Shown here one piece after another: positions 26,930 through 33,266 of a DNA stretch of 64,000 bases. The DNA is from Virgibacillus_O sediminis. GTDB lineage: Bacteria; Bacillota; Bacilli; Bacillales; Amphibacillaceae. Each line of letters starts with the position of its first letter. Within the stretch, counting starts at the first letter, position 1. The notes under the pieces were generated by a model. The model ran no database searches. It was not told the origin of the DNA and saw only the letters and a program-made list of their open reading frames with translations. A program made the position numbers and the translations under genes. Location: the NCBI RefSeq assembly GCF_042643265.1, contig NZ_JBHRRZ010000015.1, forward strand, positions 124,001 through 188,000, read 5' to 3'.

Positions 26930-27148
26930 ATGATTAAATACATTCAGATTATTTATGGTTATTGTTTCACCTTATCCATAATTTATCTTTTTGTAAAACT
27001 ACTCTCCCTTTTCTTACCAGTCAATTTAATTATTTACATATTATTAATATCATTATTTCTCGTATTTTTTAGAGTTCATCCCCATTCGGATTCTCCGAAG
27101 TATCCGTTTGCATTTGATTTGCAATTATTTTACCAGCATCGAAACTAG
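26930..27148 (+). CDS. Possible small membrane protein
   Basis: The 72-residue frame (MIKYIQIIYGYCFTLSIIYL...) has two hydrophobic segments and starts 4 bases after GGGAGG. Its last 80 bases overlap the end of the convergent gene at 27069, and that overlapping part (FRVHPHSDSPKYPF) is probably the shadow of the other gene. A 12-base palindrome CTCATTAATGAG (26883-26894) lies upstream as a possible operator. Real or spurious is undecided. Confidence 0.4.
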   Translation: MIKYIQIIYGYCFTLSIIYLFVKLLSLFLPVNLIIYILLISLFLVFFRVHPHSDSPKYPFAFDLQLFYQHRN

Positions 27149-28169
27149 AGATTCGAAGTTGTTCACGTAACTGTTCGGCTTCAGTCTCTTTTTTTATTTC
27201 CCAAATTTCTTTTTCTCTATGTAAGTCGAACTCAGCTTTATGATTTTCTAATTGTTTTGCCTTTTTATCTTCTTCCATTATCTCCATCTCTATTTTTTGT
27301 TTTTTATGCGATTGATAATACGGTAATATCCCTTTAACTTTAATTCCAAGTAAGTTGACTTCCCCTATTAAAACTCCGCCTAAAACCGTTGTAATAGCCA
27401 TAATTGATGCTAAATTGTTAGAAATAAACTCTAATAAACCTGGACTTTGAACATTAGATTTAACAATTACTTCTTCCGAAGTTAAATCAGTATATTTTTT
27501 AATTGTGGAATGTAAATCGTACCACTCATCGGAATTCAAACCTTCCCTTTTTGATATTTTAACCGTTCCATGACAACTTCCGTTCTGAATATATATAGGG
27601 GCGAGGAGTTGATTAATATATTCCTTGTGATCTTGTAAATCAAATATAGTTTGATGAGCTGATAACATCCAGTAAAGTTTTTCGGAGATTTCTGAGCGAG
27701 GTATCTCCTTTATCCAATTCATTTTTCTCCTTTTAAAATAGGGATTTATAGCATAATGGATATGTTTACCAGAGTTGAGGTCATCATCTGTTATTTCATA
27801 AACTTCTCCACTTATTACACCGAGCAGAAAGCTGTTTGATCTCTTCGCAGGAACTAGTACTAAATCGCCCACTTTCATTTCATCACAGAATTTTTCTGTC
27901 CTACTAGCTGCATGGGCTATTTGCTGATTGGACCAATCCGAATATGTATCCTTATAGACTTGCTTATAATGGTCGAGGGTTATCCCAGCAATACTATTTT
28001 CTTGGTAATCTCGCAATTTTTCCAGTGAGATTTTATTATCTGAAATAGCTATAAAATTGTTAAGGAAGAAATCATCATAATATTTCCCACCGTCAGCACG
28101 TAGTAACCAATACCCTATATCATCAGGGATTTCAAGTACACTAACTTGTTTTGTTAACTCGTTATCCAT
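27069..28169 (-). CDS. PUA/EVE-like domain fused to a membrane segment and coiled coil
   Basis: This 366-residue protein opens with a domain that I compare with the PUA/EVE-like readers at the N-terminus of some Mrr- and McrBC-type restriction enzymes (IGYWLLRADGGKYYDDFFLNN, MKVGDLVLVPAKRS, about residues 15-130). A linker, one membrane segment near 265-285 (SIMAITTVLGGVLIGEVNLL) and a charged coiled coil (residues 300-350) follow. No nuclease motif is visible. The ATG at 28169 follows AGGAGG; the frame to 28229 lacks a site. It may sense modified DNA or a nucleotide and act at the membrane. The domain call is moderate, the role inferred. Confidence 0.6.
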   Translation of the reverse strand: MDNELTKQVSVLEIPDDIGYWLLRADGGKYYDDFFLNNFIAISDNKISLEKLRDYQENSIAGITLDHYKQVYKDTYSDWSNQQIAHAASRTEKFCDEMKVGDLVLVPAKRSNSFLLGVISGEVYEITDDDLNSGKHIHYAINPYFKRRKMNWIKEIPRSEISEKLYWMLSAHQTIFDLQDHKEYINQLLAPIYIQNGSCHGTVKISKREGLNSDEWYDLHSTIKKYTDLTSEEVIVKSNVQSPGLLEFISNNLASIMAITTVLGGVLIGEVNLLGIKVKGILPYYQSHKKQKIEMEIMEEDKKAKQLENHKAEFDLHREKEIWEIKKETEAEQLREQLRISSFDAGKIIANQMQTDTSENPNGDEL

Positions 28170-28404
28170 CCGAATCCTCCTGAAATTAATAAAATTTGCA
28201 ACACCAATAATATAACATCTTTTTTCCAAATTTTGTCTCTTTATTATATTTTATAGTGAATTAGCTTACAAAGTTAATCTTATGTATAAGGAATTTTGAA
28301 TGACATAACTGCTATTTACAAAAACTTAATGTATATAGGACTATCCTCCATAAAAACTTCTTTGGTAAAATTATGAATGAAAATACGACAAAAAGTGAGG
28401 AAAT

Positions 28405-28626
28405 ATGACAAATTATTTAGAGCTTTCGAGAGAATACAATTTAGATTTAACAGAAATCAGCGTATTGGTCCAACTTGATAAGAGATACCCTAATGCCGTG
28501 ACGATTGAGGAACTCACTGATGATAGGCAGTTACAAATGTATGGAAAAAAGATTATTGAAAGGTTAATTGAAAAGAAAATCGTGTATAGGTGTGCGGGAG
28601 GTTACTTAAGGAGAAAAGAACATTAA
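28405..28626 (+). CDS. Small winged-helix-like protein
   Basis: The 73-residue protein (LTEISVLVQLDKRYPNAVTIEEL, then KKIIERLIEKKIVYRCAGGYL) has the helix pattern and C-terminal beta-wing of a winged-helix domain such as MarR- or DnaD-type small regulators. The ATG follows GTGAGG. It is followed at once by a structured 3' UTR with a closing stem and then a terminator. It is divergent from the PUA-like gene (28169) and might regulate it or the RNA genes downstream. Confidence 0.6.
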   Translation: MTNYLELSREYNLDLTEISVLVQLDKRYPNAVTIEELTDDRQLQMYGKKIIERLIEKKIVYRCAGGYLRRKEH

Positions 28627-28628
28627 GT

Positions 28629-28683
28629 GGGGTATAAACAGGTGCTATGTGCGAAGGCTAAGAAGGCCACCTCTGAATACCCC
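28629..28683 (+). ncRNA. Structured 3' UTR or small RNA after the winged-helix gene
   Basis: GGGGTAT (28629-28635) pairs with ATACCCC (28677-28683), and inside it AGGTG (28640-28644) pairs with CACCT (28668-28672), enclosing TATGTGCGAAGGCTAAGAAGG. The element begins three bases after the stop codon. A terminator follows at 28692-28715. It resembles the two RNAs downstream only in layout (closing stem, then CAGGT), not in core sequence. Confidence 0.5.
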
Positions 28684-28691
28684 TTAATTTG

Positions 28692-28715
28692 CCCCTTCAA
28701 ATTGAAGGGGTTTTC
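28692..28715 (+). terminator. terminator after the winged-helix gene
   Basis: CCCCTTCAA and TTGAAGGGG form a 9-bp stem followed by TTTTCT. Confidence 0.8.
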
Positions 28716-28810
28716 TAGGGAATAAGAGAAGGTGAAATTGGCATCCATAAATTATTATTTCGTCTCGTCAAACGGTATATTTTGTATAAAAAAGGATATA
28801 TATAATACAG

Positions 28811-28887
28811 AGGTGTAGCAGGTCGCGTCGAGCGATGAGCTCCTTTTTAGCGGCAGCACTAATTTAGTGTGAGATCCTCCTACACCT
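28811..28887 (+). ncRNA. Structured RNA copy 1, next to the DUF3800 gene
   Basis: AGGTGTAG (28811-28818) pairs with CTACACCT (28880-28887) as an 8-bp closing stem. Inside lies a 41-nt core (28819-28859) identical to copy 2, containing a TCGC/GCGA hairpin. Then follow an apical hairpin CACTA-ATT-TAGTG and the conserved GTGTG-GATCCTC tail. TATAAT at 28801-28806 is suitably placed for a start near 28811. No open frame fits. Weinberg and colleagues described several 'DUF3800 motif' RNAs near such genes; whether this is one of those classes needs a covariance-model search. Confidence 0.8.
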
Positions 28888-28905
28888 CTTCTTTATAATA
28901 TCTGT

Positions 28906-28933
28906 TTGACAAGAACTCCAATTATGGTAGAAT
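28906..28933 (+). promoter_or_regulatory. SigA promoter of structured RNA copy 2
   Basis: TTGACA (28906-28911), 16 bases, TAGAAT (28928-28933). The expected start is at about 28940, the first base of the copy 2 closing stem. Confidence 0.8.
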
Positions 28934-28939
28934 TGAATT

Positions 28940-29014
28940 AGGCGGCAGGTCGCGTCGAGCGATGAGCTCCTTTTTAGCGGCAGCACCTTTTAACGGTGTG
29001 GGATCCTCCCGCCT
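28940..29014 (+). ncRNA. Structured RNA copy 2, next to the DUF3800 gene
   Basis: AGGCGG (28940-28945) pairs with CCGCCT (29009-29014). The core 28946-28986 is identical to copy 1. The apical hairpin is CACC-TTTTAAC-GGTG, so its fourth pair is C-G where copy 1 has T-A, and the whole closing stem differs in sequence but still pairs. This is compensatory change, the best evidence that both are folded RNAs. It has its own promoter and a terminator at 29031-29060 shared with the end of the DUF3800 gene. Confidence 0.85.
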
Positions 29015-29030
29015 TACATATACCAGATTA

Positions 29031-29060
29031 AAGATCTCCTATTAATTGGAGATCTTTTTA
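29031..29060 (+). terminator. terminator of the structured RNAs, facing the DUF3800 gene
   Basis: AAGATCTCC, loop TATTAATT, GGAGATCTT followed by TTTATTTT on the plus strand. It abuts the stop codon of the convergent DUF3800 gene; the minus-strand tail lacks a T tract. Confidence 0.85.
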
Positions 29061-29876
29061 TTTTGGTTGAATTAAATGGGGGTAATTATCTTTATATACA
29101 TAAGGGTGATATAAAAGACCTTGCCAGTCCCAATTAGATAATGTGTTATAATTCCATTTTTGAATATATCGGAAACTTCGTTTGTATTTATAATTGCTTT
29201 CATCACAATTGTACATACAGTTAGTCACTTCACATTTTTTACATTCGTCACTTACATTTTCCACATAGTCGGTCCATGAGCGAAGAGCTACACCAGATAT
29301 GAAATCAGACATCCCTAGGATTGGATCATCCTCTGGGTTAATCCATTTTGGTTTTGAATGCCTAGGATGGCTTCCGGTATAATACCTGGTAACGTCTGAA
29401 ATATAATTTTTTAAACTATCTTGTGCCATTTTATCTGTATTTCTATCAATTATTAATTCTGCACGGGAATTTGTTTTACTGAGAAAACCGGCAATTCGTC
29501 GAAACATCAATCCATATAGATAATTCATAAATACATTCCTATCTACTAGCCCTGGTCCATTAGTCTCTTCCTTATTACAAAAGACATTAGTAATTAAAAA
29601 TTCTGGTGAATCTCGTTCCACTCTTCTTAAAAACTTAGAAATCCTTTTATCATCCCTTTTAAAACGAGACTTTAGCTGTTTCCACTCTAATGGTTGCCTT
29701 AAGCGCAATTCCTTAAATGTGTGTTCCTCTATAGAACTTCTAAATTTTTCTGCATCCTCTGCTCTCACCAATATAGCGGTTATTATATAGAAATGCGAAG
29801 AACCGGCACTTCTAGGGATACCTTTATCTCCGGATTCCTCACAGAATATTTTCCATTGATTACTGTAATTGTTCAA
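29058..29876 (-). CDS. DUF3800 family protein (RNase H-like fold)
   Basis: The N-terminus KIFCEESGDKG matches the DUF3800 signature (usually FxDESGDxG), and further acidic residues follow in RAELIIDRNTDKMA (about residue 144) and DPILGMSDFISGVALRSW (about 189), in the pattern of an RNase H-like catalytic set. A late cysteine cluster, CKKCEVTNCMYNC, could bind zinc. The length is 272. A TTG start follows AAAGGAGG. It converges on two structured RNAs, and two DnaA boxes lie upstream. DUF3800 proteins occur in mobile and defence contexts, with unknown function. Confidence 0.82.
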   Translation of the reverse strand: MNNYSNQWKIFCEESGDKGIPRSAGSSHFYIITAILVRAEDAEKFRSSIEEHTFKELRLRQPLEWKQLKSRFKRDDKRISKFLRRVERDSPEFLITNVFCNKEETNGPGLVDRNVFMNYLYGLMFRRIAGFLSKTNSRAELIIDRNTDKMAQDSLKNYISDVTRYYTGSHPRHSKPKWINPEDDPILGMSDFISGVALRSWTDYVENVSDECKKCEVTNCMYNCDESNYKYKRSFRYIQKWNYNTLSNWDWQGLLYHPYVYKDNYPHLIQPK

Positions 29877-29941
29877 AGAACGTTCCTCCTTTTCTAGGAT
29901 ATTTTAACTAGTAGCAATATTATATTATCACAACATTCAAG

Positions 29942-29969
29942 TTATCCACAATATAAATAGTTATCCACA
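29942..29969 (-). promoter_or_regulatory. Two perfect DnaA boxes upstream of the DUF3800 gene
   Basis: TTATCCACA occurs at 29942-29950 and at 29961-29969, in the same orientation, 19 bases apart, within a longer AGTTATCCACAA repeat. They lie 66-93 bases upstream of the TTG start, in the likely promoter region. This suggests control by host DnaA. Confidence 0.65.
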
Positions 29970-29977
29970 AAATATTT

Positions 29978-30011
29978 GCCTCCCTAAATATCTATCTAGG
30001 GAGGCTTTATT
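29978..30011. terminator. terminator between the endolysin and DUF3800 genes
   Basis: GCCTCCCTA and TAGGGAGGC form a 9-bp stem. The T tract is better on the plus strand (TTTATTTT), but the hairpin directly follows the endolysin stop codon and should end the late operon as well. Confidence 0.75.
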
Positions 30012-31085
30012 TTAAAATGTCCCAAGGCTCAACCTACGTTGCAATTCTTTAACCATTGTAGAAGGTGAGCTGATGATACCGTCTACTGGTGTTCCTAAAT
30101 ACTGTTGCAGTTTGGTTACTGTCTCTTGCCCCAGGTATCCATCCGCCTTCGCCCTGATTTTCCTCTGTAGGGCTCTGATTACTGTACTACCGCCATGGCT
30201 AAAGGTGATTCCGCTTGTTATTTTGATTGTAACGATATTCCGGTACTGGTTACTTATAACGCCGTCTACCGGGGTTCCAAGGGATTCTTGTAATGCCCTT
30301 GTCGTCAATGCTCCCCAGTAGCCATCTACAACAAGGCCGGCGCTTTTAATGGTACTTGACTTTGTTTGCCTCTTTGGTGCAGATGCTTTTTTGGCTTTGC
30401 CCAGGTTGATTGTTTGACCGATATTCAATTTGGTCGGATCAACGTCAGGGTTAGCCGCCATCAGATCATCCAGATTTACATCCTTCAGACCGTTGGCAAC
30501 ACTCCAGAGAGTATCTCCCTCTTGAATAGTGTAAGTGTCCGGAATAGGAGCTTGTTTGATATCCCCATCCAGAAACTTGAACGCCTGCATGTAATTATAC
30601 TCACAGCAAGCCTTCCAGTTATACCCTGGCATTTCATTATGAGATTTATCTTCTCGACCGATTCCATCTGCAACCAAGGCTGCCTGCAATTCATCTATGC
30701 TGGCAAGTGTAGGCTCGTCCATTTCGTCATACCGATAATCACCAGCTACACAGATACCCAAGCTGTAGTCATTGCTATTACCAGCATGGTACGTCCTTTT
30801 ATTGATACTGTTGGCATAGACAATGCGGGCGCGCTTTCCATTAGGTGTGTTTACTATATTCTTCGGCTCGATTACAATGGCATATCCGCAACCCGGCCAG
30901 CCATGCGTTTCTACATGGAATTTGGCAAAGCTTGCGGCATCAGATCCGCCTAAATGTTTTCTAGTGAGAGAATGATGCCAAGTACGTGTGCGGATAGACT
31001 GCCTTCGGTTGCTATACCTTCCATTTGTTCTTAAACTGTTGCGTTTATCAACCAGCTGCGGCAACCTCTCGAATTTATAGGCCAT
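30012..31085 (-). CDS. Endolysin: N-acetylmuramoyl-L-alanine amidase with LysM and peptidoglycan-binding repeats
   Basis: The 357-residue lysin has an Amidase_2/PGRP-type zinc domain at about residues 10-165 (TWHHSLTRKHL supplies a metal ligand, and YSLGICVAGDY follows). A LysM lies at about 185-228 (YTIQEGDTLWSVANGLKDVNL) and two PG-binding-like repeats follow, marked by the duplicated LGTPVDG (VVDGYWGALTTRALQESLGTP and KADGYLGQETVTKLQQYLGTP). It should cut the stem peptide from glycan at lysis. No signal peptide is seen, so it needs the holin next to it. Confidence 0.93.
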   Translation of the reverse strand: MAYKFERLPQLVDKRNSLRTNGRYSNRRQSIRTRTWHHSLTRKHLGGSDAASFAKFHVETHGWPGCGYAIVIEPKNIVNTPNGKRARIVYANSINKRTYHAGNSNDYSLGICVAGDYRYDEMDEPTLASIDELQAALVADGIGREDKSHNEMPGYNWKACCEYNYMQAFKFLDGDIKQAPIPDTYTIQEGDTLWSVANGLKDVNLDDLMAANPDVDPTKLNIGQTINLGKAKKASAPKRQTKSSTIKSAGLVVDGYWGALTTRALQESLGTPVDGVISNQYRNIVTIKITSGITFSHGGSTVIRALQRKIRAKADGYLGQETVTKLQQYLGTPVDGIISSPSTMVKELQRRLSLGTF

Positions 31086-31324
31086 TATTTAACCTCCTTT
31101 TTAGGTTTCGTATATCCCAGTGACAGTTCGCTGTCCTTAAAGCCTTCGGTATTTGGGTCTGCCACAATACCGGCGGTGATCAGCACATACATGACTGCAT
31201 CAGCGATATCTTGAAATTCCCCTGAATCAAATCCCATGTACCTGGTGACGATTAATCCAACCAAACCAAAAACAGCCATCCAGAAGGGATAGCTGCGGAC
31301 ACGTGTTTTCCAATTTATTTTCAT
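31085..31324 (-). CDS. Phage holin, phiLC3 type
   Basis: This 79-residue protein has two hydrophobic segments (PFWMAVFGLVGLIVTRYMG, and ADAVMYVLITAGIVADPNTEG) and the family ending SLGYTKPKKEVK. The DPTT-like motif appears as DPNTEGF. It overlaps the endolysin start by one base, so holin and lysin are coupled. Confidence 0.9.
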   Translation of the reverse strand: MKINWKTRVRSYPFWMAVFGLVGLIVTRYMGFDSGEFQDIADAVMYVLITAGIVADPNTEGFKDSELSLGYTKPKKEVK

Positions 31325-31334
31325 TTTTATCCTC

Positions 31335-31622
31335 CTAGAAAATATTTGCTATTGCTATGCCTATAACGCCACCTACTATGGCCGTGATACCTGCAGTAAT
31401 GACAGCTCCGGTGATTTTCCTGCGGATCCATTGAGTATCTTCTTTGATGCCGGACAATGTTTCTTTAATGGTGCTTATCTCCCTATCTTGCAACTTATCA
31501 TTCATTTTTAAAGCTGCGACATCTGTTTGGAGATTGTTCTGATTCGTTTTCAATTCATTTATGTCCTGTTGTATTTTTTCTTTCCACACGTCCACATCTT
31601 CCACATCCTTATCATGTGACAT
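31335..31622 (-). CDS. xhlA: XhlA-like hemolysin/holin partner
   Basis: The 95-residue protein has a coiled-coil N-terminal half (EKIQQDINELKTNQNNLQTD) and a C-terminal membrane segment (VITAGITAIVGGVIGIAIANIF), as in PBSX XhlA, which works with the holin in lysis. The ATG at 31622 follows AAGGGGG. Confidence 0.85.
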   Translation of the reverse strand: MSHDKDVEDVDVWKEKIQQDINELKTNQNNLQTDVAALKMNDKLQDREISTIKETLSGIKEDTQWIRRKITGAVITAGITAIVGGVIGIAIANIF

Positions 31623-31680
31623 TTGCGACCCCCTTTTCACATGTAAGATTTCTCGTATTCATGCCAGAGTTCACCACCTT

Positions 31681-31720
31681 TCAGGCATAAGAAAAAGCAC
31701 CTCGTGTGAGATGCTTTTAC
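31681..31720 (-). terminator. repeat-type terminator A (GGTGCTTTTT...ATGCC family)
   Basis: On the minus strand AAAAGCATCTC-ACAC-GAGGTGCTTTT forms an 11-bp stem. The first 23 plus-strand bases (31681-31703) are identical to 32470-32492. Confidence 0.85.
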
Positions 31721-31911
31721 ATAAAAGTAATTTGAAACCAAAAATAAGTTGCTGCCAATGATGATAGTCCTAAAATAAAATTTTTAATCTCTTGAAATAT
31801 AGGTATAAACCGTAGGATAATCGCTGTTATCCCCATAAATACCAATATCAAAACTGCCAGGTTAACAAGCTGCATTGCCAATCCATTAACTGTTTCTTGT
31901 AAAGCTTCCAT
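31717..31911 (-). CDS. Small membrane protein (moron)
   Basis: The 64-residue protein has one long hydrophobic stretch (LAVLILVFMGITAIILRFIPIF) and a second near its end (LAATYFWFQITFM). The ATG at 31911 follows GGGGGG. It is transcribed with its own leader hairpin (31921-31927 with 31950-31956) and terminator. Its end resembles the end of the 73-residue protein at 53661 (AGIYFWAQ). Function unknown; a second holin or an exclusion protein are options. Confidence 0.65.
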   Translation of the reverse strand: MEALQETVNGLAMQLVNLAVLILVFMGITAIILRFIPIFQEIKNFILGLSSLAATYFWFQITFM

Positions 31912-31960
31912 TGTATCCCCCCTATCCCTTATTACTATATCGGGTGACAGGATGGGAATA

Positions 31961-32018
31961 TTTAAGCATAAAAAACGCTTGATTGAGCGTAAAATAAAAA
32001 GCACCACGGAGGATGCTA
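31961..32018 (-). terminator. tandem repeat-type terminators B
   Basis: Two hairpins follow the stop of the 102-residue gene on the minus strand: AGCATCCTCC...GGTGCTTTTT and then ACGCTCAATCAAGCGTTTTTTATGCTTAAA. The stop codon TAG is the first part of the first stem. Confidence 0.75.
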
Positions 32019-32324
32019 TATGTTTTCCTTTTTAAGGTTTTCAAAATAAGTTACTATATTTCCGTTTTTTACATCGCTAGCTGTTATGGTTACTTTTGTC
32101 CCATAATTAAAGCTCTCTCTTAAGATTATTTCATTTCCTTGCTCCCATAACCAGTGATAAACCTTGCCCTGATCCACTCCGGAATCTGGGCTTACTGTTG
32201 CTTGTTGTGTTATGCCAAGTTCCAATAAAGTCATGCCATCAACTATAAATGCCATTGTAATTATAGTATCAACATTGTCTTTTTTATACCCTTCTACCAG
32301 ACCTTCTTTACTATAAAATTGCAA
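32016..32324 (-). CDS. Phage protein of unknown function (moron)
   Basis: The 102-residue soluble protein (MQFYSKEGLVEGYKKDNVDT...) is predicted mainly beta and has no motif I recognise. The TTG start follows AAGGAGGGG. An own promoter is likely: TTGGTT, 17 bases, TATATA (32412-32440, minus), and the leader carries an 11-bp hairpin (32343-32370). Confidence 0.65.
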   Translation of the reverse strand: MQFYSKEGLVEGYKKDNVDTIITMAFIVDGMTLLELGITQQATVSPDSGVDQGKVYHWLWEQGNEIILRESFNYGTKVTITASDVKNGNIVTYFENLKKENI

Positions 32325-32411
32325 AGTTTCTCCCCTCCTTGCCTATTCTCTTCGACAAGAAGAGACAATAGTCCTTCCTAGAGGCATAAAAAATAAGCCT
32401 TCTTTGATCGC

Positions 32412-32440
32412 TATATACCTGTATTTGTACGAGGAACCAA
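32412..32440 (-). promoter_or_regulatory. Promoter of the 102-residue moron gene
   Basis: TTGGTT (32435-32440), 17 bases and TATATA (32412-32417) on the minus strand, about 90 bases before the TTG start. Confidence 0.5.
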
Positions 32441-32469
32441 ATAAACTCCTTCCCATGGGATCAACCCTT

Positions 32470-32508
32470 TTTCAGGCATAAGAAAAAGCACCCCTATTAA
32501 AGATGCTT
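32470..32508 (-). terminator. repeat-type terminator D
   Basis: AAGCATC...GGGTGCTT stem with a TTTTTCTTATGCC tail on the minus strand. The 3' arm and tail (32470-32492) are identical to terminator A. The stop codon of the 73-residue gene lies inside the loop. Confidence 0.8.
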
Positions 32509-32718
32509 AGCCAATATATCAGATATACGTTCAGTTGATTTTTTCACAGTACCTACACCTATTTCATTTATTGCCAGTCCCTGAGCCATTTGTCTTTTAT
32601 CTACAGTTTGCTCGTTAACATTAATACTGTCAATCAATAGACTATTCGCATGAACAAAACAAGTTACTCCACTAATTAATCCATTATGTTCCTTTACTAC
32701 AATATCTGGAACTTCCAT
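32497..32718 (-). CDS. Phage protein of unknown function
   Basis: The 73-residue protein begins MEVPDIVVKEHNGLISGVT and has no recognisable domain. It overlaps the upstream 69-residue gene by 22 bases, so the two are a translationally coupled pair within one moron cassette. Its last codons form part of the terminator hairpin. Confidence 0.55.
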   Translation of the reverse strand: MEVPDIVVKEHNGLISGVTCFVHANSLLIDSINVNEQTVDKRQMAQGLAINEIGVGTVKKSTERISDILAKHL

Positions 32719-32906
32719 TCTACCAATTCTCTTACTAATGAATTATATTCTTCTAAAGCCATTTCTGAGTTGTTTTTATTTTCGAGTAATTGCTCCTTAG
32801 TGTACACTAAATTGGCATTTAAATTTGCTGTATGGTTAGTAATACTAATAATCTTATCACCAATTTCGTGAAGAGTCTTTGCATAAATAAGATATTCTTC
32901 CTTCAT
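32697..32906 (-). CDS. Small coiled-coil protein of unknown function
   Basis: The 69-residue protein is helical (KEEYLIYAKTLHEIGDKIIS, ENKNNSEMALEEYNSLVREL). The ATG at 32906 is nine bases from GGGAGG; the GTG at 32915 overlaps that site. Upstream is an inverted repeat CCTAT...ATAGG (32928-32948). Confidence 0.6.
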   Translation of the reverse strand: MKEEYLIYAKTLHEIGDKIISITNHTANLNANLVYTKEQLLENKNNSEMALEEYNSLVRELVEWKFQIL

Positions 32907-32976
32907 TATTTTCACCCTCCCATTCTACCTATAATATTCGACAATAGGAGGTAGAAATCCTTTTTATTCATACAAA

Positions 32977-32997
32977 TACACCTTTTAAGGTGTTTTC
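32977..32997 (-). terminator. terminator at the end of the tail-fibre gene group
   Basis: ACACCTT-AAAA-GGTGT on the minus strand, with a modest T tail, downstream of the 79-residue gene. It separates the structural operon from the accessory cassettes and lysis genes. Confidence 0.6.
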
Positions 32998-33026
32998 GTT
33001 ACGATGTATCGTGTTCTCTACGCGTC

Positions 33027-33266
33027 TTACTTTCTTTTCAATAAGTCATACATCTCGCTCTGTCTATCCGCCATATCTAGCATAAGTTCGTACAGTTCTT
33101 CATTCGGAACGCCACCTTGCAGGTTCGCCTTCCCTTTGACGCTGTTTGCTTTACGTTCTTTCATACGCTTTTCACGTTCTTGTTTTTCAAGGTATTCCGG
33201 TGTTGGTTCGACTGAAAAACCGCCTCTTACTTTCTTTGCCAATCCTTTCGCTTTAACATTTGCCAC
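33027..33266 (-). CDS. Phage tail-region protein of unknown function
   Basis: This 79-residue basic, helical protein (PTPEYLEKQEREKRMKERKA) starts with GTG overlapping the stop of the gene before it. Small proteins of this kind lie between the fibre and the lysis genes in many Bacillus phages. No family recognised. Confidence 0.6.
   Translation of the reverse strand: MANVKAKGLAKKVRGGFSVEPTPEYLEKQEREKRMKERKANSVKGKANLQGGVPNEELYELMLDMADRQSEMYDLLKRK

Noticed and set aside
28811..29014. Tandem copies might be a short CRISPR array
   Set aside because: Only two copies, the repeated core is 41 nt inside longer folded units with their own promoter, the 'spacer' contains promoter elements, and no cas genes are present.
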